Both the position numbers and the translations under genes were made by a program. A stretch of DNA of 64,000 nt from Phialocephala subalpina (lineage: Eukaryota; Ascomycota; Leotiomycetes; Helotiales; Mollisiaceae): contig FJOG01000063.1 of assembly GCA_900073065.1 (NCBI GenBank), positions 98,444-162,443 of the forward strand. Reading direction: 5' to 3'. This document shows positions 48,507 through 60,341 of this stretch, in pieces. The notes beneath the pieces were generated by a model. The model saw only the letters and a program-made list of their open reading frames with translations, had not been told where the DNA came from and did no database searches. Each line of letters begins with the position of its first letter. Position 1 is the stretch's first letter.

Positions 48507-48508
48507 TA

Positions 48509-48973
48509 CTCGGGCTAAAAGCTCATGTGTCCGATTTTACCGAGAATAATATGTGAAATATAGCATTTTCAAGATTCAACCCATGTAATAACTCTCAAAT
48601 CTTTTAAAAACGCGGGATATATTTGAAACTAACAATATGAGTCTTCCTCCTTTTTTTCGAGTAACTTTATTGAATTATTGTGGCTTATTTATGAGATGAA
48701 AAGGGGTAGTTTACAATTGATTTTAGCGATATATCGTAAAATTCGGATGTAAAATCTTGCGATTATTAAATATCGAGGCTAACGCCTTTAATCAAAAATA
48801 TAATTATATTTTGTAGTAGCTTGTAATTATGTAAGCAAGTTTCTCATAGAAATATTCTTAAAGTTTGTATTATTCGAAGAGTTATTATAATCGCAAAATG
48901 GTCGTTTTTCTTGAGTTTTGATTGTTTTTTCGCTTATTTGCCCCGCATTGGACACATGAGCTTTTAGCCCGAG
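48509..48973. mobile_element. 465-bp MITE with 24-bp perfect terminal inverted repeats and TA target duplication
   Basis: The left terminus 48509-48532 (CTCGGGCTAAAAGCTCATG...) is the exact reverse complement of 48950-48973. TA dinucleotides flank both ends (48507-48508 and 48974-48975), the signature of Tc1/mariner-superfamily insertion. The interior is AT-rich with no coding capacity, so the element is non-autonomous and would need a transposase from elsewhere. Confidence 0.88.
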
Positions 48974-48975
48974 TA

Positions 48976-50194
48976 TGTCGACATAAGAAGTCCAAGAAGC
49001 GATAAACGCCTCCATGTCCCGGTTCGAAAGTGGCTGCATCCCCTAGCCCTAATAGGCTACAACAAACGATGACCCGAGTGCCGGGCCGTGGGAAAACTGT
49101 CATCATCCGTCCTCAAAACTTCCAGCACAACGGTTCTATGTCCTATCTTTCGCTACCTGCACTGATTCATATGCTCAGGGTGCCAATATCGAGCCCATTA
49201 CTCAATACCAGAAAGCCTGTGCACACAGGATCATCTTATGAGTATTTCTTCCTCCGGCCAAACAAGGGAAGCACTTCGGTTGTATACGAGTAGGGGAGTT
49301 CAATATGAACAAACTTTCTGGCTTTCTGGTCGCACGAATCGGCTTCTGGCCCTCGAGAATTAGCAGCGAGCTCGAACCTCCCTATCTCTCTTTGGATCTC
49401 CGGCAGATCATTTTGATCTGCAGCTAGTGCCAGCTACGCAGTACCTGCGGTCGCCGCGCGGTGACAGCTGAAGGTCGCGGGGGACGCGGGACCAGCTAAC
49501 CTCAAGCTCCCAACCTTATTCTTCACTACTTTCTTCACTACCACTGCATCGTCTCCTCGGTTGTGCCGCACCGTACCTCCCGAGTCCCTCTCGTCCTCTC
49601 GTTTTTCCTGTTTTCGTGTTTCTCTGTGCGCCGGCGGGCGTACTATTGACCACTTAAGATCTAGTGGTACGCTTCAGCGCCAGCACTATACCATCTTCAA
49701 CGCATGGGTAAAACGCGTGTCTTCGGGTCCAGCACCGTATCTGATAGTCTGCAAGCAATAGTAAGTATTACTGGCAGTAACTCAATGATCGCCCAACGAT
49801 GTCTCAGATCGACAACGACCAGACCACGATCTCTCGCTTCATCAAGAAAGAGAGCGGGGCGTACACCGGATGCTGGCCGGTTGGGTGAAGTTCAGCCAGA
49901 AACTAGCATCTGCCATGCGCCCTCTCGCTTCTTTGTATACGGTCCCTGTTGAGGAGGTGGGGTTTATGAAAGGCTATAACGCTGCTGGCTGATTGTGCGT
50001 TCAGATTTGGAAATCAACAGCTTCCCGTGTCGACTCCTACCGCTCTCTACCTTTCTCTTCCATCTTGGATATCATTCATGGTCCGCTCGAGTTTGGATTC
50101 GGGGACACCCAGCAGTTGACACACTTCGAATCTCAAAACAACCCCAATGCGTGTTGTAAAGCGGCAACCTCTCAGCCGGAAAAAAAGTGGGAAC
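48976..50194. other. Upstream region of the phytochrome pseudogene
   Basis: No clear gene. A short plus frame at 49801 (MSQIDNDQTTISRFIKKES) is protein-like but ends quickly. GC-rich, promoter-like sequence lies around 49440-49500. Confidence 0.45.
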
Positions 50195-53100
50195 ATGTCG
50201 GATAGAGACCAGGAGCAAGAAACTCCGACTTCGCAACCTGGTACTTTCTTACCACCTCTTGATCTCATGGGCGAGCGAGTCTTTACTATCCGTAATGTAC
50301 GGGGTACCCCAGAGGTTCCGTGGCTTGAATCAAATGGGCAGAATGATCTTCCGTAAGTTCGCCTCCAAGGAAAGAAAGAAATCACCACTGACACAGACAT
50401 TCAGAAGCACAATGACCAAAATACTGAACGTACAAGCCTTCTGAGATCAAACGGCAGCCTGCGAAGTAGTGAAAACGGTAGACAAAGTCCAAGAGTGTCT
50501 GAACCTCTCAGAAATCCTTCGGGTAGGGATGGGATCGAGAATCGAAAGGTTGCGACAAGTCGCAATACATCGCATCGAAGTCAGGCCCTCCGGGTAGGGT
50601 TGTGGATAAAGGCAGATCTGCATACTGACGGTGCGAGGACGAGCCGATCCATATCCCAGGAGCTGTTCAAAACTTTGGTGCTTTGCTGGGAATGAGATAC
50701 ACTGATGAGGGTCACCTTGAAGTCAGAATCGCAAGTGAGAATACCCGAAAAATCGTCGGGTATGATCCGGAAGATCTATTCGCATTGCCGTTTTTCCTCG
50801 ATGTTCTCAAGAACGACGTCCGTGATGAAATGGTGGCACGAATCAAGCATGCTCTCGACAATGCCGACTCGCTGAAGGAAGAGACTAGATTGGACGTCTT
50901 TCAAATAACTCTCGCATTTCTGTACGAGCCGGAGACACGCCTTTGGTGCGCGCTGCATATTGCACCACGCCCAGCGAATATGATTGTCTGTGAATTTGAG
51001 GAGTATTTGGACGCCTTCTATCTGAAAGACCTCAGAGCAGCCAAGTCACTACCAGACTTGCCTGTGCGATCCATGGGCTTCGAGAGCTTGCCTGTAGAAT
51101 TGAAGAAGAGCACCACGACTGCTTCAAAGCCCCTCCCTGTTCTGGAGATGGCACGACAGAGAAGGATCAAAGAATTCTCATCACTCGATCTCTTCAATGC
51201 TCTCGCCCAAGCTCAGAAGCAAATAATTAGCTGCAAGTCTGTGCAAGAGCTTCTGGAGGTGACTGTGGGGATTGTTTCCGAACTCACCGGCTTTCATCGA
51301 GTGATGTTCTACCGATTTGACTCCCAAAAGAACGGGTGCGTTGACGCCGAGATGCTCAACCCTCAAGCGAGCAAAGATGTGTATCGAGGTGAGTCAAGAA
51401 AAACAGTGTGCGTGTGCGGAAGCTAATTCTTGGAAGGGCTTCATTACCCTGCTTCTGATATTCCCAAGCAAGCTCGAGAATTGTACAAAATTAATCGCAT
51501 TCGCATTCTCCATGACCGGGCCGCAGAGACTGCTCGTTTGGTAAACTATTTTCGGTCTCCGTTTCTATCATCCCGACTGACATTTACACAAGGTCTGCCG
51601 AGACGACTCAGACTATGAACACCCACTGGACCTCACCCATGCGTACCTTCGAGCAATGTCCCCGATCCATAATAATATTTAGCGAACATGGGCGTTAGAT
51701 CTACGATGTCCATCTCGGTTGTCATCGGCGGAGATCTTTGGGGTTTAATTGCGTGCCATGGATACGGAGACGATGGAATTCGAGTCTCCCTTCCGATAAG
51801 AGAACTTTGTCGAAACATTAGCGAGTGTGCCGCAGTCAACATCAAACAGATCTCCATGCAACAACGGCTCGAAGCTCGCAGACCACCCCTAGTGAACCCG
51901 AACTCCAAGAATCCAACAGGCATGCTTGCGACCTCCTCTGCCGGCCTCCTCCGACTTGTTAATGCAGATTTTGCTTTACTGAGCATCGATGAAGAAGCGC
52001 GAGCGATTGGAAGGCTGGACCCTTATTCAGAAGTTATTGCTATAATGTCGCGTTTGCATACGTGCCAATTTACCGATATCAAATGTTCTAAGAATATCAA
52101 TGTGGACTTCCCTGGAATTAATCAACAGGCTGGAAGAATCAAGACTATTGCGGGGTTGCTGCTTATTCCGTTAAATAGAGGTGGAGCGAACGACTTCCTT
52201 GTTTTCTTAAAACATGTCAAATGGGCCGGGTAAGTGAGAATTCTATTTCGATGTTCCTAGTTTAGTGGGGGGATTAACTGTTCCTACATCTCCACGCTGC
52301 ACGCGACTAAACCTCAAAATTCTAATCTTTGACCTTTCGCAGAAATCCCTACACAAAAGACAAAGCGAAAATAGTTGGTGAATATTTGGAGCCTCGGACC
52401 AGCGTTCAGCGATGGGTCGAAACCATTGATGGGACGAGTATAGAATGGACCGAAGACCAACGTACGTTAGAAACGCCCTGCACGGAGCATAAATACTCAC
52501 AATCCAACAGTAGATACGGCATGGATTCTGAGCCTGCTATATAGCAGATTCATCGAAATCTGGCGGCAAAAGGGTGTTAATAATCAGGGAGAAAAACTGT
52601 CGTGGATTCGAAACTCGTCTCGGGAGCGTGAGTCGATGTTCCACAGTGTTGCGTTACTTCGTGACAGGCTTCTGATATGACAACAGTCCGAACTCCCATC
52701 AACGCAGCCATGGGCTACATTGAGATGGCAATGGAAAACACAGCCGATGATAGAACGCGCTAAATCTTGGGAAGGGCTCAAGAAGCTTCGCGTTCCTTGG
52801 TTCACGTAATGGAGGATCTCCTCAAACTCACGAGGATAGAAGAAGTTACTCCTCAGCAAGATGATGAGTTGTTCAATCCAAGCCTAACAGGTATAAGTCC
52901 CTTTATTATACGAGACGATATGCTTACTTTTCCTAGCATCAAGAGTCATGAAGGCCCTCCAGAAAAGGGCGCAGCGAAAATCTCTCGATTTGGCCGTATC
53001 AATGCATGAAAACCTACCGACCATGGTCAAAGGAGACGGCGATCGGTTCAAGCAAGCATTTGCCTACCTGACGGGAAATGCCTTCAAGCAGTCATCGAGT

Positions 53101-54356
53101 GCCGTGTTCGACGTCAGCACCATCCGTAACCAGGAACATGATTTCCGTCGTCGGTATCACTGTCTCCGATGCGAGTCCTGGCATGTCAAAATCAGAGCTT
53201 TGTATGAAACTCCCTTCCCCTCTTAGATTCTGGCTCACATCTCGTTTAGGGCACTTTCCAGGAATTCGAGCAAGCTCGAAACGAGGACGACTAGCTTTTC
53301 GCCACAGAAGTCCCCACCCCGAGCCCAACCGGAAAGAAAGGATTCCGGACTCGCAATCATCGCTCGATACGTAAGAAGCGTTGACCGGCAGATAAAGGTT
53401 ACAAGTGAGCCGGGAAAAGGCACCGTATTCACCTTGGAACTTCCCTTCGAGAATACACCGACTTCAAATATCCCCGTGCCACGGAAGCTTCGAAACCTAT
53501 TCTCGCCATCCCACGGATCCATGAAGTTCCCATCCCCGCCGAGTGTGCCGCCGTCCATGAGATCTCCCAGGCCACATCAGAATGGATCAGCGAATGGATC
53601 GACAAAGAAGATAGAGGCGATGGTGAATCCAGGCTCACCGGGTACGAGTCTTCACGTTGAAAATGGACACGGCATGAGAGGAGAGCCTCGCAATCGAGTC
53701 CCCAGTCCCTATCGCTCGAAAAGCCAGCCTTCCTCGCCGCTTCCAGATGTGGACAGGAACCGAAGCTCCTTCACCCATATGCATGTGCTAGTCGCCGAGG
53801 ATAATTTTGTCAGTCAGAGATGATCGAGAAGAAGCTTTCACAGCTAGGGTACACGGTCACGGTTGCGGCCGATGGTCAAGAGGCTCATGATCGCTTCGTG
53901 ACGACTTCTTCCAAGATCAATGTCATTCTCATGGATATGAAGGCATACAATCCTCTTGCTTTTGTCGGAGCTCGTGCTAACGGATCACAGATGCCACTGG
54001 TGGACGGTGCGTTGTCGGCTTGTATGATACGTTTTTGGGAGAAGGAATCCCAGCACCGTACCGATGGTCGTGATTCCGTGATCTCGAAGGCGAGAGTCCC
54101 GATCATCGCTGTTACCACTTCGCTAGACGACGACAGCAGGTTCGACTACATTCAGAACAGGTTTGTAATTTCCGGTCCTCGATGTTCCACGACAAAATAG
54201 GCACTGACGAAAGCGGTTCTAGTTTCGATGGCTGGGTCATCAAACCGGCCGGCTTCAGTAGACTGGACCTCATGCTGCAAGGTGTCAAAAATGCGAGAAT
54301 GGAGCGTGATTCCTTGTATTCTCCTAGTCAAGAGGATGGTGGTTAGTTCTTTCCTT
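50195..54356 (+). pseudogene. fphA: Fungal phytochrome (FphA-type hybrid histidine kinase), multiply broken
   Basis: Pieces follow the phytochrome order. The N terminus has ERVFTIRNV-like sequence. A PAS domain has the biliverdin-site Cys in CEDEPIHIPGAVQ (Cys codon 50632-50634). GAF follows (MFYRFDSQKNG...GLHYPASDIPKQARELY), then PHY, HisKA (RTPINAAMGYIEMAMEN), HATPase (FKQAFAYLTGNAFKQ; PGKGTVFTLELPF) and REC (HVLVAEDNFVSQR; INVILMDM with the phospho-Asp; WVIKPAGF). Clean introns include 51389-51436, 51541-51592, 52230-52342, 52462-52510 and 52628-52686. Lesions are a stop or frame break at 50626-50632, a one-base loss near 51675, TAA at 52761, an extra base near 53143, TAG at 53292 with a frame change, and a one-base loss at 53820. 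The H-box His codon reads CGG (Arg, 52621). The family senses red light and relays phosphate; this copy cannot make a full protein. Confidence 0.93.
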
Positions 54357-54503
54357 ACGGATCACGTGTATTATTTCAACTTTGGACCACCCTCTCAATA
54401 TAGGAGGAAATGGCGAAGTGATCATTCATGGCCTAGGGTTTCCCCCTTAGTTGCTACGAGTTATAGCATTTTGCAGGTTTGGGAAAGATATTGTGGTCAG
54501 GTA

Positions 54504-57067
54504 TCAAAGCAAGTTCATTTTTTCGGACATCACTTGCGATACACCCCTTCCCTTTTTGACAAACTCTCTCAGCACACTCCTGGTGATCTTTGCCACGTTG
54601 TTATCATAGGCATCCCATGCCAGAGCGCTGAACCAGTTGATACTTCCTACAGAAAACACTGCACCTCCTGCACTGGTTTCATAAGTAATCATATCACTGC
54701 GCACCAAGTCGCAGCTGGTACCCAAGGTATTGACCATGGGTCACATGACCTCCTCATTGAAGATCCCGAAAGCATCCGGATGTCCAGTGCTGGTTGCAAG
54801 CATGACAGTGTTGTATGGCGATCCCAGGTCGAAGTCGAGTCGATCAATTTCATCACCGCTAGCCCCGCCACCAAAACCATTCACCCCAATCAAGTCACCG
54901 TTTCGAGCATCGGTGCCTTCAAAGATCCACTTGAATTCCTGGGATTTTCCTTCTTCGGTAATTGCGTAAGGCACGCCAGGTCCAGTTCCGCAAGCTGCGC
55001 TACCAGTACCAAAAAGATAATTGGCAGCTCGTCCGCGACTCCGCCAAGGCCTCCTTGACATCCACTGAGGCTGTGGATACGTTCGCCTGCAGGAAGGCCG
55101 AATGAACGACATCCTTGATCGCCTCTGCGAACCTCCAGACGACAAGGTCGAAGCAGGTCAGTAACAGAGCACCACTTTCATGTGTCACTCGAAGTCCAAG
55201 TGAGAAGGGCCTTTGACGAGTAACTTACATCGAACTCATTTCCGCCAAGATACATGATATTTCCGCCATGCTTTACGAAAGCAGTGCAGGTGTTCAGTGA
55301 TTCTAATGATTGGTATTCCAGATGACAGCCGGTAATGAGAAGTAATGAGAACGTCGTAATTGTTCACGGCCGTGTAGCCACTGATGTGTAGGTCATGATC
55401 GGTGATTATATCATACCCAGTTCCAGAGCTCTAGAGGAACCCAATCATCAGAAGATCGGCACCGAACTCCCTAGGCCGGTGACTATAACAAGTCAGTGAC
55501 ATGGTTTCTCGAAAGACCAAGAGGCAGGTGGCACAAGAGACTGCCTTGGGGTCCCAATACAGCAATACCAACGAGGTGAGATAAGGATAGGGGTTGGTTA
55601 CAAGGCCCAATGAACATATACTGGTCGGACATTTAGGATTGGGCGTTTAGAGGTTGAAAATACGCATCCGGAGCCATCTAGATGCACATCATACATTGAC
55701 AGGCCCAGGTCGCTGCGCTTGACCATCTTCTTGTAGTTGTCGTCTTCAAGAATGCTAGTCCCGCTGGGTATTTCCATGTGAGATGCTTTGGCGACATCGT
55801 ACATATGTTCATTGGCATAAGCTAGATAAGTGAATGTCGAAAGTAACATAGCTACCTTGGCCATCGAAGCAGGATTCGGTTGCACGAGAAAGTTACCATG
55901 TCGAAGGTCCCATCAGATGTTTTGATCTCAACTGTATACGCCCCAAACGAGTGGTGGCCGGGATAGTCACGCAGACATCGGTCCCCCAGCCAGCGTCGTC
56001 TAGGTCATCCTGCAAACTAAGGTTGACAAGGTTAGTCGAACATTGTCCTTGAACTTCGATAACTTGGTCTCGAAATACTCATCACGGATTCCGTCACAGA
56101 GCATGCTCACCTCATGAAAATGAATTGCGCCATAGCCATATCTTATGGTCGAAGAGTCAGCTATTGCCCGTTTCGAGTGTTCCAAAGGCAGACGGAGAAT
56201 AACGAATTGCTTCAGTGTATCCCGATCATCACTTACTTAGCTTTGGTGAAATCTGGCTTTGAACCATCCCAGTCATAACCCTTGATTCCGCGGGTTGGGG
56301 CATTCACTAGTACTCCATGTAAAGCTGCTCCAGACCTGTTAAATATTTGATCTGTCGAGATGCCCTGGGAAAAGTCATATCGAGCCAAGATACGACTCGT
56401 AAGGCCAAAAGCACTAAGAGTAGGCGAATCCAATCTTCCATTGAAAAATTGCGTTGGAGTTATGCTCGAAGAATCAGTGTCCTTGAATAATCCGCTCGCG
56501 AAGACCAATGGCATGTCGCTTTCTAAACGTGCTGGCCCAGACAGTGCATGCTCAATGTTCTCGGGTATTGGGGTCTTCTCAGCTAGTCGATGGATCTGCT
56601 TGACTGTAGCCAAAACTTGGGACCCAAGTATTTTGAGAATGATGTTGAGCCACCTCCAACGTCGAACTTAGAGTTTACTATGAACGATCTCCACGGCAGC
56701 ACCAGTGCCTATCCAAAATTGAGTGGTTGAGTCCTCCGTGATGATCACTGCAAATCCTCGCTTACTTTTCATATCAAGAGTTGAGACAAGCACCTGTATA
56801 TGGCCCGCCGACAAAAGGTACGGTTGTGCGTAGAAGTCCACCTCAATCCCTTCCCACCGCTGAAACCGATGTCCCTCCAGCCACTAACACATGCGAAGGA
56901 TCCTGAGCAAGCCGACTTGAATTTTCCATCGCTATGATGTTCGACAGATATCTGGGTGGTTTCTTCGTATCTTGTGGGGAGCATAGGACCCTTCGTGGCT
57001 TTGGATCAACCGAACAAGTCGACGATCGTAATCCTGTGCAGTCGGGGATACGTAGGACGCTATTCAT
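54504..57067 (-). pseudogene. N,N-dimethylformamidase large-subunit-like protein, broken
   Basis: Minus-strand pieces match the dimethylformamidase beta-subunit family in order. They include RLVRLIQSHEGP near the N terminus, a laminin-G-like middle (ARYDFSQGISTDQIFN; SMPLVFASGLF-type), DDLDDAGWGTDVCVTIPA, TFTYLAYANEHMYD, SHMEIPSG, DLLMIGFL, DIITDHDLHISGY, and a C terminus with TSTGHPDAFGIFNEEVM and GGAVFSVGSINW...DNNVAKITRSVL. Lesions are a one-base shift near 55942, TAG (complement of 55431-55433), a 10-bp tandem duplication at 55332-55351 that shifts frame, and TGA (complement of 54741-54743) where Trp is expected. It faces the phytochrome pseudogene tail-to-tail across 150 bp. Family members hydrolyse dimethylformamide or related amides; this copy is not functional as read. 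Confidence 0.87.
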
Positions 57068-57137
57068 CGGACACCCAATTCCATCGGATTAATATTGTTC
57101 CATGAAACACAATGTATTTCATCAAGGATTTCTTATG

Positions 57138-57301
57138 AATTTAAGTGGGTAAAATATTAAAATATATAAAAATATACACTAATCAAATTATAAAGTATTT
57201 TATAGATTTAAATATAATTTATAGAATTATATATTACTTTATAAAGTATTATACATTTCTATATAATAAATATTTATATTTAATTAATTATGTCACAAAT
57301 C
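57138..57301. repeat. AT-rich patch, possible RIP-degraded insertion
   Basis: About 160 bp almost free of G and C, dominated by TATA/ATAT steps, abruptly bounded by ordinary sequence. No terminal repeat could be found, so the identity is open. Confidence 0.5.
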
Positions 57302-58970
57302 TAATGGATTATGACCGTGACCGCGGATAGCCATACTATGGCTTGACTAATTAGGCAGCTAGTTTCGGGAATATAACGTAGCTGGTTTCCCTCCTTTTCT
57401 CTCTCTTCTTCCTGTGCCTCAGATTCTAAGAGATAAGCAATATCAATTACTTTTCTCTACCTCGCAAGTTCAGCGTAGTAGTCTTGAGCTATTACAGGGG
57501 GTGGCGAGGTCTAGCTCCCTTATTAAGTTCGCGCCAATCAGCCTCAAAAATTCGTCGGAAATTACTCATGGAACGTGACGCGTTCCATCGATTTTATTGG
57601 TTTCCATGGGTTTTGATAATTTTTCCATGGGATGTGGCGTCCGATGAATGGCGTCCTACAGATACCTACGAAAATCAATACGGCGTTGGAAAACAATTGA
57701 TCGTGACACATTACTTTGATCTCTACCGTCTCACCAGGAGAAACGATCCATTGCTCTGCATAGCCGATTATCTCAGTTTGTGCGGAAGGCATCGCGGCGG
57801 TCTACTGAAATCTGGGAGAGACGTTACCATGACTACTACTAGGTAGATATATCCATTTTTGCTGGAAGCACTTCTTTCGGGGCATCAAACTCCTACCTTG
57901 TAGGGTAAATTCACGAGTCCGTCACCTCGCTTTCCTAATGAGGCAATTTTGTTGCCAAGCATCACAGAAGCCCTAGCATTATCAAGCAGAAAATGTTAAC
58001 CAAACCACCCCACTTTCAAAGAGCTCCCTCGCTCACGCATTTAGTACTCTAGCGACTGAAAGAAACTTGGTTTATCAAGGTTCCTGGATTTGACTGGGGT
58101 CCACCTTTGATGGACATGCGAAAGTGCTGCGAGCTGCTGAACCCCGCATTGCCAGGTGTCAAGTTCCTACCAGTCTTTGTGATCAGGGCCAAGCAAGAGA
58201 CACCTTGGCTCCTTATCTCTCGTATCCAAATTCTAAATACTCGTGTATCTTGAACCAGGAGCCATACTAGGCCTTATCTGGAGTACTCGTGCTGCCAGGA
58301 ATTCTGTCCCAGCGTGGTCCCCTAGATTCACAGAACAGGGATTCTGGTTGGAAATCCTCGCTTCGGATCTTGCTCCACTGGAGAGACCTCCCGGTCGTAC
58401 GAGTAAATTAACCAAGGAATTTCGACTCTTGGGATACATCAATTCGTTCTGGATTTATCTGAGCGCGACGTGCTGGATACGAAGGTAAATTTTGAGGGGC
58501 TCGCTAAAGTTAGGGGCTCGTTTAGTGCTTTCAGAGGGAGATGGCAGCCTGAAGTGAAAATAAGCGACACGGCAACAACATTAACATCCTGAAAAGGGAG
58601 TTACTTTGCAAAGGAATGCTGAAGGACACTTTCGGAAGTACCTGATAGAAGCTCAGAGGTAGATTTGATTTCCTTCCTTCGTAATTCAGTTTCATGCATT
58701 GAGCTCTTCATCAACGCCTTTGCATACCTGGGCCTTTGATGTGTCGATTTATTAGAATGCAGCTCGAGCCAGCGTAGAGCAAAGGATCAAAGAGACAGGC
58801 ACGCGCTAAGCCATTTGGGATAGCGCAATGATTGGTGGTTTGGGTTCAGTTGCTGATTCGAAATAAATTTCCCAGATTAAGCAGGGGAGAAATGTGGGGA
58901 GCACAACTTGGGCCGCATGGTTTGTGGAGAGTGGGATGTGGAGTCAAGACTCAGCGGGACGCGTCGGCGC
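57302..58970. other. Intergenic, no gene recognised
   Basis: Upstream region of the transaminase gene; frames at 57484-57846 and 58243-58488 lack domains or introns that extend them. Confidence 0.5.
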
Positions 58971-58974
58971 GCCA

Positions 58975-58981
58975 TATAAAT
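58975..58981 (+). promoter_or_regulatory. TATA box of the transaminase gene
   Basis: CCATATAAATA lies 91 bp before the ATG at 59072, a normal distance for a fungal core promoter. Confidence 0.6.
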
Positions 58982-59071
58982 ACATCTATATTTCACCTCT
59001 GAATCGAAAGATTGAATGTCCGAGATAGATCAGGATTCGAACAATTCACGTTGCGAACCGACGCATTCAAG

Positions 59072-60341
59072 ATGGCTTCAAGTTACAACCCTTTCCCTTA
59101 ATTTCGCCTCATTCATCTTGCCGTGCTGTTCCTTTTGAACGGGGTTTTATTCCCACGATGCTTGTTATTTTCAGAGAAACTCATACTAATTATCTGCAGT
59201 GGAGAAAATCTTTGGAGACTATCGAGCCCGGCGAGCGGTTTTGGAAGCAGGCGACAATCCCTTTGCCAAAGGAGTCGCGTGGTGCTTCGGGGAGCTTACA
59301 CCACTCGCAGAAGCGCGCATCCCTCTCCTCGACCAAGGGTTTCTACACAGCGACCTTACTTACGATGTCCCCGCAGTCTGGGACGGGAAGTTCTTTCGCC
59401 TCGACGACCATCTGGACCGACTGTCCCTCAGCTGCGAGAAAATCCGATTGAAGCTACCTTTACCGAGGGAGGAGGTCAAGCAGATTCTGGAGACCATGGT
59501 GGCGAAGAGTGGTATCCGGGATGCATTTGTTGAGCTTATCGTGACGCGGGGTTTCAAAGGCGTTCGCGAGTCCCAGCCGGAAGAGATTATCAACCATCTC
59601 TACATGTTTATCATGCCCTACATTTGGGTCATGGAGCCAGAGATGCAGGTTACTGGAGGCACTGCCATCATTGCCCGGACAGTACGGCGTGTTCCTCCAG
59701 GCTCAATAGATCCAACAGTAAAGAACTTGCAATGGTCAGTCAAATCCTGAACTTGAATGCTTAATGTTTTCAATCGTCTGGCATTTCCCGAGAAAGTCGA
59801 GTCAAAGCTGGGACATTGCATTCGCTGAAATGCAAAATCTCTCCATACCCCCAGAACTGAGCTTAGCTCCATAGCCACAAGAATCCGAGGAGAACCGAGG
59901 ACTAATTCATGTGACAGGGGCGACTTGGTCAGAGGGATGTTCGAAGCACAAGACCGAGGCGCTGATTATCCGTTTTTAACAGACGGAGACGCACACTTGA
60001 CTGAGGGATCCGGGTTTAATATCGTCCTCATCAAGGACGGCGTCCTCTTTACCCCCGATCGCGGTGTTCTGCACGGTGTCACTCGTAAGAGCGTCATCGA
60101 CGTAGCAAATACGCTGGGTATTGAGATCCGTGTTGAAGTGGTGCCTGTGGAGCTTGCATACCAGTGCGATGAGATATTCATGTGTACCACTGCTGGAGGT
60201 ATTATGCCTATTACGGCGCTTGATGGACAACCTCTGAATGGTGGGAAACTTGGCGCTGTCACGAAGAAAATTTGGGATGGGTATTGGGAGATGCATTTTG
60301 ATCCAGCTTACACAAGCACGATTAATTATGACATTGCGTAG
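59072..60341 (+). CDS. (R)-selective amine transaminase-like, PLP fold type IV
   Basis: Exons are 59072-59081 (only 10 nt, MAS plus one base), 59200-59734 and 59918-60341, 322 residues. Joining the 10-nt exon gives MASMEKIFGDY, matching the N terminus I recall for fungal (R)-amine:pyruvate transaminases, and the whole protein aligns with that group: [61 protein letters not shown] with the PLP Lys near residue 178, [15 protein letters not shown], and [11 protein letters not shown]. Length matches (about 320-325). The family moves amino groups between (R)-amines and keto acids in the cytosol. A branched-chain or D-amino-acid aminotransferase is the wider family. It is the only intact enzyme gene among the surrounding pseudogenes. 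Confidence 0.92.

Noticed and set aside
49801..49888. A short frame MSQIDNDQTTISRFIKKES as the phytochrome start
   Set aside because: It ends quickly and I could not join it to the ERVFTIRNV-like exon by a plausible intron.
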